From assembly GCA_910587185.1 (NCBI GenBank), contig CAJULY010000012.1:17686-81685 (forward strand): DNA of 64,000 nt. Direction: 5' to 3'. Of this stretch, positions 24,098 to 31,216 are shown one piece after another; position 1 is the stretch's first letter, and every line of letters begins with the position of its first letter. The notes under the pieces were generated by a model that was not told where the DNA came from, made no database searches, and was given only the letters and a program-made list of their open reading frames with translations. Origin of the DNA: an uncultured Muribaculaceae bacterium (GTDB lineage Bacteria; Bacteroidota; Bacteroidia; Bacteroidales; Muribaculaceae). Both the position numbers and the translations under genes were made by a program.

Positions 24098-24634
24098 TTA
24101 TTTTCCGTGACTAATGTTATTGCGGTAAGCCTCTCTCACCGTCCGCCGCGCCCGGCTGAGAATCAGCCTGATGTTTCCTTCCGAGAGTCCGGTGCGGGCG
24201 GCTATGGCGTCGATCTCGAATTCATCGCGGTCGCGCATTATCAGAATCATGCGGTCGCGCTCGGAAAGATGAAGTCCTATCAGACGGTTCACCTCGTCAT
24301 AGAGTTCAGTCTCCGTCTCGCCGTCGGCCTGAAGGGAACCGATGTCGCTGTCATCGACGGATTCCGTGTCGTGCCTCGATCTCAGGCTGTCTATGCAGGT
24401 GTTTCTCATTGCCGTCATGACAAGTCCTTCGCCGGCATCGCGCTGCCGGCTCCAGAGCCTGACAAACGTGTCCTGCATGGCATCCGAAGCCGCCTCGTTA
24501 CTGCCGAGGATGCGTCGGCCTGCCGCCATGAGACGGGGCGCGAGCCTTTGGAAGAGGTCTGCAAGCCTATTATCGTTCCTGTGTCCGGTTTGTGTCATGA
24601 ACTTCTCTTTTCCATCTGATAGACGAAAAGCCAT
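24098..24634 (-). CDS. ECF-family RNA polymerase sigma factor
   Basis: A sigma-70 family factor of 178 residues from the chosen start. Region 2 (LADLFQRLAPRLMAAGRRIL, then AMQDTFVRLWSR near 52-63) and region 4 (IAARTGLSEGNIRLILSRARR near 146-166) are both present, the ECF two-domain plan. It would direct transcription of an envelope-type regulon under the control of the downstream anti-sigma factor. In-frame starts are TTG 24646, ATG 24634 and ATG 24598; the last removes 12 residues and would still leave region 2 intact. An 11-bp dyad at 24644-24671 lies at the promoter or leader. Confidence 0.88.
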   Translation of the reverse strand: MAFRLSDGKEKFMTQTGHRNDNRLADLFQRLAPRLMAAGRRILGSNEAASDAMQDTFVRLWSRQRDAGEGLVMTAMRNTCIDSLRSRHDTESVDDSDIGSLQADGETETELYDEVNRLIGLHLSERDRMILIMRDRDEFEIDAIAARTGLSEGNIRLILSRARRTVREAYRNNISHGK

Positions 24635-24643
24635 AACGATTTG

Positions 24644-24671
24644 CAACAGAAATTGGAGAAAATTTCTGCTG
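24644..24671. promoter_or_regulatory. 11-bp inverted repeat upstream of the ECF sigma gene
   Basis: CAACAGAAATT (24644-24654) and AATTTCTGCTG (24661-24671) are inverted with one mismatch and a 6-nt gap. The site is 10 bp upstream of the chosen ATG and next to a possible autoregulated promoter. It may be an operator or a leader hairpin; no protein is assigned. Confidence 0.45.
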
Positions 24672-24700
24672 TACGATGTTACAACCTGATATTCAAACTA

Positions 24701-24964
24701 TTATTTATTATTCGCGATCACTTGTTCAAGCGCGCGTGCGAGCTGGTCAGGACAGGAAGTAGCCTTCTCGCGGCAACGGATTCCGCGTAAACGGCTGACA
24801 GCCTCATCGATTTTCATTCCCTTCACCAGAGCGCCGATCCCCTGAAGATTGCCGTGACACCCCCCGGTAAAGCGTACGTCGCCAAGAGTCATGGTCTCGG
24901 GATCATATTCTATGTCTATCAATTTCGAACAGGTGCCTGATGTTGTATATTTAAGCTCTTTCAT
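24701..24964 (-). CDS. TSCPD-domain protein (TIGR03905 type)
   Basis: An 87-residue protein of the TSCPD family, with conserved cysteines in GTCSKLI, GGCHGNLQGIG and the C-terminal SCPDQLA that gives the family its name. The same domain ends class II (B12-dependent) ribonucleotide reductases, but freestanding proteins like this have no known biochemical role; metal binding by the cysteines is likely. The ATG at 24964 lies 5 bp after the upstream membrane-anchored gene, so they share a transcript. A longer frame from 25027 has no homology. Confidence 0.85.
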   Translation of the reverse strand: MKELKYTTSGTCSKLIDIEYDPETMTLGDVRFTGGCHGNLQGIGALVKGMKIDEAVSRLRGIRCREKATSCPDQLARALEQVIANNK

Positions 24965-24969
24965 TTTTC

Positions 24970-25533
24970 TTACTGTACTTTGTCTGGTTCGATCGATGTC
25001 ACAACCCATTTGGAAGCTCCGCGCCACGGAAGTGTGGCATAAAATTTTTCGTAACGGACTGTCACCGGTATGTTAGTTCCCTGATAACTCTGCGCCTGAC
25101 GCGCCAGTTCATCCGATGCAAAAGAAAATTGCTCGGGATGGGAATATATCTTAGTGGTATCGGCCACTGATTCGGCCGAGACGGCCTGTCCCTCATAAGT
25201 CTTGAATATCAGCCCGCGTTTCTCCACATTGACTATGTAGCATTTCATTGCCGCGTCCTCTACGTATGGACTGCAGTAACGCAGATAGAACGCGCCCGAA
25301 AGTATCAATAGGCCGATAACAATTGTCCAGATGAGAACCTTGCGGCCCCGATGTCGCCGCTTTTCCTCCTCAACAGGGCGCGCTGAACCGATTCCCGCGG
25401 CTCCGGATGCGGGAGTTCCGGCTTCGCCGCCGAAGTCGATTGTGCGGTCACTCTTTTCCTGAGGGTTTGCCGAAGTTTTCGGATCAGGAGTTTCATCAGA
25501 GAGAAAATAATCGGGTTTGTCGTCGTCAAGCAT
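24970..25533 (-). CDS. Uncharacterised single-pass membrane protein
   Basis: A 187-residue protein with an acidic, Pro-rich cytoplasmic N-terminus (MLDDDKPDYFLSDETPDP), a basic stretch KRRHRGRK before one membrane helix at about 69-86 (VLIWTIVIGLLILSGAFYL), and a periplasmic C-terminal domain of about 100 residues containing EKRGLIFKTYEGQA. The start at 25533 overlaps the previous gene by 8 bp. Similar unnamed proteins accompany UPF0104-type flippase genes in Bacteroidales, as far as I recall. Function unknown; it may assist or regulate the upstream membrane protein. Confidence 0.75.
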   Translation of the reverse strand: MLDDDKPDYFLSDETPDPKTSANPQEKSDRTIDFGGEAGTPASGAAGIGSARPVEEEKRRHRGRKVLIWTIVIGLLILSGAFYLRYCSPYVEDAAMKCYIVNVEKRGLIFKTYEGQAVSAESVADTTKIYSHPEQFSFASDELARQAQSYQGTNIPVTVRYEKFYATLPWRGASKWVVTSIEPDKVQ

Positions 25534-26608
25534 GATAATCGGTGTTGGATTGATGGGATTTGCGTTGCCGTCCAACGGCTATTGATATGAAGGTGAATAG
25601 TCCGAGAAGTATCAGGAGCACTGTCTGGGTGCCCATGACGAGATTTGCGAAAGTTGTGGCAGTCTCGCGTGTGAGCCCGGGAATGTCAGCCGAAAAGAAA
25701 CTTATGCCGAATATGATGGCCCACTGCCAGGGACCAATGCCTCCGTTTGACGGCACTCCCATCGAGAGACTGGAGAAAACAAAACATACGAGCGCTGCGA
25801 TGACTCCATGGCGCTCGATCATCTGCGCCGTTTCCGGAAAAGCGAAAAAGGCGAAATACAGTTGCATGAAATAACAGCCCCAGAGAGCCGCAGTCAAAAG
25901 CAGCCAGCGACCGCGGCCATGCATCGTGGCAACAGCTGCAAATCCTTTCCAGAGACCTTTGGCGAAACCGATGACCTTTCTGACTATGCGGGTGTTTTTC
26001 GCTCTCGCGAACAGAGCCCACAACAGAAGAAGTCCGAAACCAACGGCAGCCCAGGTCCACGGGGAGGTAACCAGTTCTTTAAGCGCAAGATATGTCTCTT
26101 TGTTCTGGCTAAGATATTCCGTCAGCTGCGGACCGGCGAGAACGAAAGTGACAAGAGTGAGAAGAGCTACTGTCACAGTATCGGCGAGGCGGTCGGCGAC
26201 CATTGAGCCGAAAACCTTGTCGAAAGGCGCATCCTGGCGCTGGGAAATGTAACCCGTGCGCCACAATTCGCCAAGACGGGGAAACACGAGGTTGACGGCA
26301 TAACAACCGAAAATACTCAGCACCACCGGATAGAGTACTATCTTTATTCCTATCCCCTCAAGCTGGATTCGCCATCGCATCGCACGTATGACATGGGAAA
26401 GGATGCTCAGTGTCAGGACAAGACCTATCCACTCCCAACGGCATTTCTCACGGATGGTCCGGATCATAGCTACCGGATCCTGGTCTTTGAACAGAATCCA
26501 GCACAGACCGACCGTTATGGCCAAAGGAATGATATAACGGAGCAGCTTCTTCAGCCACTGACGCTTATCTGCCGACTGTCCGGACCGGTTTGTGTCATTC
26601 GTCTCCAT
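25526..26608 (-). CDS. Flippase-like membrane protein, LPG synthase TM-region family (UPF0104)
   Basis: A 360-residue polytopic membrane protein with about nine helices. It shows the family patterns NLVFPRLGELWRTGYISQ near 106-123, with its conserved Arg-x-Gly-Glu, and SMVADRLADTVTVALLTL near 133-150. Family members are linked to lipid flipping or to lysylphosphatidylglycerol synthesis, but they lack the aminoacyl-transfer domain here. Its role is probably lipid or lipid-linked glycan transport. It is the first gene of an operon with 24970 and the TSCPD gene. A TAnnTTTG box lies at 26640. Confidence 0.85.
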   Translation of the reverse strand: METNDTNRSGQSADKRQWLKKLLRYIIPLAITVGLCWILFKDQDPVAMIRTIREKCRWEWIGLVLTLSILSHVIRAMRWRIQLEGIGIKIVLYPVVLSIFGCYAVNLVFPRLGELWRTGYISQRQDAPFDKVFGSMVADRLADTVTVALLTLVTFVLAGPQLTEYLSQNKETYLALKELVTSPWTWAAVGFGLLLLWALFARAKNTRIVRKVIGFAKGLWKGFAAVATMHGRGRWLLLTAALWGCYFMQLYFAFFAFPETAQMIERHGVIAALVCFVFSSLSMGVPSNGGIGPWQWAIIFGISFFSADIPGLTRETATTFANLVMGTQTVLLILLGLFTFISIAVGRQRKSHQSNTDYHA

Positions 26609-26639
26609 AATCACTGTATCATCTTACGGATTTACTTCG

Positions 26640-26647
26640 CAAAGATA
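26640..26647 (-). promoter_or_regulatory. Possible -7 box for the flippase-like operon
   Basis: TATCTTTG on the minus strand lies 31 bp before the ATG at 26608. A TTG exists 23 bp further upstream, a little too far for the usual spacing, so only the -7 is supported. Confidence 0.4.
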
Positions 26648-26681
26648 ACAATTATCATGCATAATAAGTGCAAAACGGTGA

Positions 26682-27578
26682 TTAATTCTGCTGCAGACGG
26701 TTGCGAAGGAGATTCATGAACTGATAGTTTTTCAGCCCCCAGCGCGGATAGATCAGAAGCGACTCAGGCGACTGCGAGACGAAACGCTCTATGGCTATGT
26801 CCGCTCTGAGTCTATGTATAATCCTGCAACACAAATCTATATAGCCTTCGACATCCCATCGTATCACAGCCGCTTCTCCCCTTTCGACCTGCGAGGCGAG
26901 TCTGGTGCCACGGATCAACTGCAACTGATGACATTTGACTATATCCACCGGCAGCAGGTTGACCTCATCGATTGTGGCAAGCATGTCATCCTCGCTTTCC
27001 CCCGGCAATCCCATTATCAGGTGGAGCCCCACGGGAATTCCGGCCTCATGGACGCGGCGCACCGCATCGGCGGTGTCGGCCCACGTGTGGCACCGGTTGA
27101 CGTTTTCGAGCGTACGGTCGTGGGCGCTCTCAGCTCCGAACTCGATCATGACGAAAGCCGAGCGTGAAAGGATCCGCAGCTCATCAAGGAGATCGTCAGG
27201 CATGCAATCGGGACGAGTGCCGATAATAAGCCCTACAACGTCCTCTTCCCTCAAAGCTTCGCGAAACATCTCCATCAGAAACGGCGTGGAGGAATTGGTC
27301 GCCGTATAGCTCTGGAAATACGCTAAGTAACGCATGGCAGGATATTTCTTCGAGAAGAACTCCCTGCTTTTCCTCAACTGGATACTGACCGGGGCAGGCG
27401 TCGCCGAAAAGCCGGGCGAAAAAGACTGATTATTGCAATATGTACATCCGCCACGGCCCTTTTTGCCGTCGCGGTTAGGACATGAAAGGCCCGCATTCAC
27501 CGTCAGTTTCTGGATTTTTCCCGGGAGATAGCGCGCTATGAAAGCGGAAAAATCGTCATGGAGCAGCGGATTGTTCAT
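26682..27578 (-). CDS. TIGR01212-family radical SAM protein
   Basis: A 298-residue radical SAM protein of the YhcC/TIGR01212 type. The cluster cysteines are Cys 33, Cys 45 and Cys 48 in CPNRDGKKGRGGCTYC, with the longer spacing typical of this family rather than the usual CxxxCxxC. PVGLHLIMGLPGESEDDM near 186-203 is a further signature. The reaction is not known for the family. The gene overlaps aroC by 4 bp, so it is co-transcribed with aroC and the YbaK deacylase upstream. Confidence 0.9.
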   Translation of the reverse strand: MNNPLLHDDFSAFIARYLPGKIQKLTVNAGLSCPNRDGKKGRGGCTYCNNQSFSPGFSATPAPVSIQLRKSREFFSKKYPAMRYLAYFQSYTATNSSTPFLMEMFREALREEDVVGLIIGTRPDCMPDDLLDELRILSRSAFVMIEFGAESAHDRTLENVNRCHTWADTADAVRRVHEAGIPVGLHLIMGLPGESEDDMLATIDEVNLLPVDIVKCHQLQLIRGTRLASQVERGEAAVIRWDVEGYIDLCCRIIHRLRADIAIERFVSQSPESLLIYPRWGLKNYQFMNLLRNRLQQN

Positions 27579-28651
27579 AATCGGGAACTTCTGTCACAAA
27601 GCATTGCGTCGAAGACAGTCATGGCAGCCATCGCCTCCACAACCGGCACAGCCCGGGGAAGCACACAGGGGTCGTGACGGCCGCGGGCAGTCAAAGTGGC
27701 GTCCTCTCCGCTGTCGGTGACTGTTGTCACTTCTTTGAGAAGAGTGGCCACAGGCTTGAACGCCACGCGGAAATATATATCCTCTCCGTTAGAGATACCG
27801 CCCTGAATCCCTCCGGAATGATTGGAAAGCGTTCCTACCGACCCGTCGGCCATAATGGCAAAACTGTCGATCATCTCGCTCCCTCTTCTGCCGCAATCCT
27901 CAAATCCGAGACCGTAGTCAAATCCTTTGGCGCCCGGAATAGAGAGCATGGCTCCCGCCAGAAGGCTCTGCAGTTTCCCAAAAAGGGGACTGCCGAGACC
28001 GGGGCCTACGCCTTTTATGACGCATGTCACGACGCCACCTATCGTGTCGCCCTCAGCTTTCACCCTTTTAATCAGTTCCTTCATCCTGACGGCGGCCGAT
28101 TCATCGGGGCAGCGGACATCGTTGGAATATACCCGGTCAAGATCCAGAGCCGAATATGGCGTATCAACGGAGATATCGCCTACCCGTGAGGTATAGGCCC
28201 TTATGGTTATTCCGTAACGTTGGAGAGCCTGGCGGGCTATGGCGCCTCCGACGACGCGCGATGCCGTCTCGCGGGCCGATGCACGTCCTCCCCCACGGTG
28301 GTCACGGTGGCCGAATTTTGCGTTATATGTGAAATCGGCATGAGAAGGCCGGAATTTATGGCGCATCTCCTCATAGTCGTTCGAATGCTGGTCAGAATTG
28401 CGGATAATGAAACCTATGGGACATCCTGTTGTCCTGCCCTCGAATATTCCGGACATAAACTCCACGCGGTCCGCTTCGTTACGGGCCGTGACAATAGCCG
28501 ACTGACCGGGGCGCCGACGGTCAAGTTCCTGCTGGACCATATCGAAATCCACTTCCAGACCCGCCGGCATACCGTCGATGATGCCGCCAAGAGCCGGTCC
28601 GTGGGATTCTCCGAATGTGGTCAGGCGAAATATTCTTCCGAAAGTATTCAT
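27575..28651 (-). CDS. aroC: Chorismate synthase
   Basis: AroC of 358 residues, the standard length, making chorismate from 5-enolpyruvylshikimate 3-phosphate with reduced FMN at the end of the shikimate pathway. It starts MNTFGRIFRLTTFGESHGPA and has RPSHADFTYNAKFG near 102-115 and RGGGRASARETASRV near 118-132, all chorismate synthase signatures. It overlaps the YbaK gene and the radical SAM gene by 4 bp each, so it is the centre of a coupled three-gene operon. Confidence 0.97.
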   Translation of the reverse strand: MNTFGRIFRLTTFGESHGPALGGIIDGMPAGLEVDFDMVQQELDRRRPGQSAIVTARNEADRVEFMSGIFEGRTTGCPIGFIIRNSDQHSNDYEEMRHKFRPSHADFTYNAKFGHRDHRGGGRASARETASRVVGGAIARQALQRYGITIRAYTSRVGDISVDTPYSALDLDRVYSNDVRCPDESAAVRMKELIKRVKAEGDTIGGVVTCVIKGVGPGLGSPLFGKLQSLLAGAMLSIPGAKGFDYGLGFEDCGRRGSEMIDSFAIMADGSVGTLSNHSGGIQGGISNGEDIYFRVAFKPVATLLKEVTTVTDSGEDATLTARGRHDPCVLPRAVPVVEAMAAMTVFDAMLCDRSSRL

Positions 28652-29160
28652 CGGCCGCCCTCCTCTCCGTTTTCGGGGTCACAGACTATATCAGCCGTAG
28701 TTCCTCCGACAAAATCGATCAACTGACGCGGATCAATCTCCAGCTGCAATCCTCTGACTCCCGCACTGACATATATACGGTCGAAACCGGTGGCCGTTGA
28801 GTGGAAGAATGTCGGGAACGGCTTTTTCATGCCGATCGGCGAACAACCTCCCCTGATGTAACCTGTCAGCGGCAAAAGTTCCTTCATCGGAATAAGGTCG
28901 GCCTTTTTGTCTGAAAAACATTTCGCGGCCTTCTTCAGATCCACCTCGCAGTTGCCGGGCACCACACAGACGAAGTAACCGTTGCGCTCACCCTTAAGGA
29001 CGAGAGTCTTGAACACCCGGTGGATGTCTTCGCCAAGCGACTCGGCCACATGGGAGGCTGCAAGATCATTCACATCGAATTCGTAGGGTATCAGACGATA
29101 TGGAATCTTGGCTTTGTCCAGCAGTCGTGCCGCGTTGGTTTTCTGGAGTTTAGTTGACAT
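28648..29160 (-). CDS. ybaK: Aminoacyl-tRNA deacylase, YbaK/EbsC type
   Basis: A 170-residue protein of the YbaK family, which removes mischarged amino acids such as Cys from tRNA-Pro. Conserved features are RVFKTLVLKGERNGYFVCVVPG near 48-69, the Lys near 51, and GYIRGGCSPIGMKKPFPTFF near 99-118. It is first in the operon with aroC (4-bp overlap). The exact tRNA substrate is inferred from the family. A TATATTTG box at 29177-29184 (minus) is 17 bp upstream. Confidence 0.92.
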   Translation of the reverse strand: MSTKLQKTNAARLLDKAKIPYRLIPYEFDVNDLAASHVAESLGEDIHRVFKTLVLKGERNGYFVCVVPGNCEVDLKKAAKCFSDKKADLIPMKELLPLTGYIRGGCSPIGMKKPFPTFFHSTATGFDRIYVSAGVRGLQLEIDPRQLIDFVGGTTADIVCDPENGEEGGR

Positions 29161-29176
29161 AAATAATTTTTTATTG

Positions 29177-29184
29177 CAAATATA
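29177..29184 (-). promoter_or_regulatory. Possible -7 box for ybaK-aroC
   Basis: TATATTTG on the minus strand lies just before the ybaK start. Nearby TTG triplets are at spacings of 16 and 22 bp, neither ideal. Confidence 0.4.
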
Positions 29185-29274
29185 GCTTGTTTTGTCGGAA
29201 CAATTACAAACTCACGCTCGTTTTTAAATTAAAAATAATCAATACAATTTCACAAACCCTCACAATTGATCTTT

Positions 29275-29790
29275 ATGAAAAAATTGTTTATCGCTCTGAT
29301 CGCCCTTCTGGGTGTCTGCACCTCGGCGAGTGCGCAAAAAGCCAATTTCACTTTCGGTTACGGCGGCTATACTCTGATGGATGCCTGTGATTATCATGAT
29401 GACCTGGGCAAAGTGAAAACAGCCTGGGGCGCTCTGAATGTAGGAGTCAATTTCAAAGTGTTGCCCAATTTCTGGCTCGGACCGTCCTACACCTTCTCCA
29501 GTTCACAGTTCAAGCACAGCGATATCGATCTATACTATCATGTCATCATGCTCAACGGCCGATATGACTACTACAAGAACAGAATGGTGACAATGTATGC
29601 CCACGTAGGACTCGGCGTTGACATAACCCACATGGATCTCCCCAACGACACACGCAATAAGGGTTATTTCGCCTATCACATCGCCCCGATCGGTGTCGAT
29701 GTTCCTCTGAGCCGTTCGTTCACCCTCTTCGGTGAAGTCGGATTCGGTGCACAAGGATTGCTTCAGGTCGGCGGCCGTGTCAACTTCTAA
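29275..29790 (+). CDS. Outer-membrane beta-barrel protein
   Basis: A 171-residue exported protein with a signal peptide (MKKLFIALIALLGVCTSASA, cleaved before QK). The mature part alternates hydrophobic and polar residues in barrel-like strands (NFTFGYGGYTLMD, FWLGPSYTFSSSQF, MVTMYAHVGLGVDITHM) and ends with the terminal aromatic GGRVNF typical of outer-membrane proteins. The size suits a small OmpA- or OmpX-like barrel. The ATG at 29275 was chosen; a TTG nine bases upstream is less likely. It lies 11 bp before the small 78-residue gene. Confidence 0.88.
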   Translation: MKKLFIALIALLGVCTSASAQKANFTFGYGGYTLMDACDYHDDLGKVKTAWGALNVGVNFKVLPNFWLGPSYTFSSSQFKHSDIDLYYHVIMLNGRYDYYKNRMVTMYAHVGLGVDITHMDLPNDTRNKGYFAYHIAPIGVDVPLSRSFTLFGEVGFGAQGLLQVGGRVNF

Positions 29791-29801
29791 AGGATAAAGC
29801 C

Positions 29802-30038
29802 ATGAACGACAGAATATCCTACGAAGAAAAGAAAGAGCTTCCCGACTCAGTGTTCGGACTTCCTGAACGACGGGAATATCCTATGCCTGACGCCGCACAC
29901 GTCAGAGCGGCCGAAGCTTACTTCCGTTATTGTCCCGAGGATCTGAAGCCGAAACTGGCCCGCGCCATTCTCGATCGCGCGCAGGAATTCGGTGTCAATG
30001 TGGAAAGTCCCGAGATTCTTTCCTACGCCGGACAATAA
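29802..30038 (+). CDS. Small protein, DUF6582-like
   Basis: A 78-residue soluble protein with DSVFGLPERREYPMPDAAHV near residues 15-34, a motif shared, by recall, with DUF6582 segments found mainly in phage and mobile element proteins. A helical C-terminal half (YFRYCPEDLKPKLARAILD) follows. Here it lies 11 bp after a barrel gene and so is probably co-transcribed with it, far from any phage gene. No function can be assigned. A GC-rich hairpin that looks like a terminator follows. Confidence 0.65.
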   Translation: MNDRISYEEKKELPDSVFGLPERREYPMPDAAHVRAAEAYFRYCPEDLKPKLARAILDRAQEFGVNVESPEILSYAGQ

Positions 30039-30067
30039 TCAGCAGATTACGAAAACTTTTTAACATT

Positions 30068-30102
30068 CCCCCCGTCGGTTTTTATCCGGCAGGGGGATTT
30101 TG
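30068..30102 (+). terminator. Terminator after the 29802 gene
   Basis: CCCCCCGTCGG (30068-30078) pairs with CCGGCAGGGGG (30086-30096) with one mismatch and one wobble, followed by ATTTTG. This ends the 29275-29802 operon just before the asd promoter. Confidence 0.65.
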
Positions 30103-30104
30103 CG

Positions 30105-30135
30105 TTGGCCGATTGACTGAAAAATCGTAACTTTG
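30105..30135 (+). promoter_or_regulatory. Bacteroidota-type promoter for asd
   Basis: TTG at 30105-30107 and TAACTTTG at 30128-30135 are separated by exactly 20 bp. The start near 30141 gives a leader of about 40 nt before asd. Confidence 0.7.
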
Positions 30136-30180
30136 CACGACAAAACTCCATAGACCCAAACCATAAAATCAAAGCTACAT

Positions 30181-31191
30181 ATGAATATAGCAATCGTTGG
30201 CGCAAGCGGCGCCGTTGGACAAGAATTTCTCCGTGTGCTCGAAGAACAGAATTTCCCCATCGAGAACCTGAAACTGTTTGGTTCGGCCAGAAGTGCCGGA
30301 CGGACCTACGAATTCCGCGGCAAGGAATATAAGGTTCAGGAACTGACCCACAATGCCGACGATTTCAAGGATATAGACATAGCTTTCACATCGGCCGGCG
30401 CAGGAGTGTCAAAGGAATACGCCCCTGTCATCACCGCCCACGGCGCTCTAATGATTGACAATTCGAGCGCGTTCCGCATGGACGAGGACGTCCCTCTGGT
30501 CGTCCCGGAAGTAAACGGCGACGACGCCTTCAACACTCCGCGCAACATAATAGCCAACCCTAACTGTACGACAATACAGATGGTCGTGGCGCTTAAACCG
30601 ATCAACGACCTCAACCCGATAAAGCGTGTCCACGTAGCTACCTATCAGGCCGCAAGCGGCGCCGGCGCCGCAGCCATGGACGAGCTTGTCAAGCAGTATG
30701 AGCAGATTCGCAACGGCGAAGAGGTGACAATCGAAAAATTCGCCTACCAGCTTGCCTACAATGTCATTCCTCAGGTTGACATCTTCATGCCCGACGGCTA
30801 CACCAAAGAGGAGATGAAGATGTTTAACGAGACCCGCAAGATCATGCACTCGCCTGACATCAAGGTCAGCGCCACCTGCGTTCGCGTCCCCGTCATGCGC
30901 GCTCACAGCGAGGCCGTCTGGGTAGAGACCGAAAGTCCTCTCGAACTCGAGGATGTCAGAAAAGCTTTCGGCAATGCCGAAGGGCTGGTTGTAGTCGATA
31001 ATCCTTCAGAGAAAAAATATCCCATGCCACTCCACAGCGCCGGTTGCGATCCCGTCTATGTCGGACGCCTCCGCAAAGATCTTGCCGACCCCAACGGCCT
31101 GACATTCTGGATTGTCGGCGATCAGATAAAAAAGGGCGCCGCGCTGAACGCAGTTCAGATCGCGCAGTATATACTCGCCCACAAGAAATAA
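30181..31191 (+). CDS. asd: Aspartate-semialdehyde dehydrogenase
   Basis: Asd of 336 residues, the usual length, reducing aspartyl phosphate to aspartate semialdehyde for lysine, threonine, methionine and diaminopimelate. The NADP loop GASGAVGQEFLRVL is at 7-20 and the active-site Cys 129 is in ANPNCTTIQ. VPVMRAHSEAVWVETE near 238-253 contains a substrate-binding His. The start follows a clear promoter. The antiporter gene begins 25 bp downstream, so the two may be co-transcribed. Confidence 0.97.
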   Translation: MNIAIVGASGAVGQEFLRVLEEQNFPIENLKLFGSARSAGRTYEFRGKEYKVQELTHNADDFKDIDIAFTSAGAGVSKEYAPVITAHGALMIDNSSAFRMDEDVPLVVPEVNGDDAFNTPRNIIANPNCTTIQMVVALKPINDLNPIKRVHVATYQAASGAGAAAMDELVKQYEQIRNGEEVTIEKFAYQLAYNVIPQVDIFMPDGYTKEEMKMFNETRKIMHSPDIKVSATCVRVPVMRAHSEAVWVETESPLELEDVRKAFGNAEGLVVVDNPSEKKYPMPLHSAGCDPVYVGRLRKDLADPNGLTFWIVGDQIKKGAALNAVQIAQYILAHKK

Positions 31192-31216
31192 ATCCGCCAA
31201 CTCTCCCTCCGCAGAT

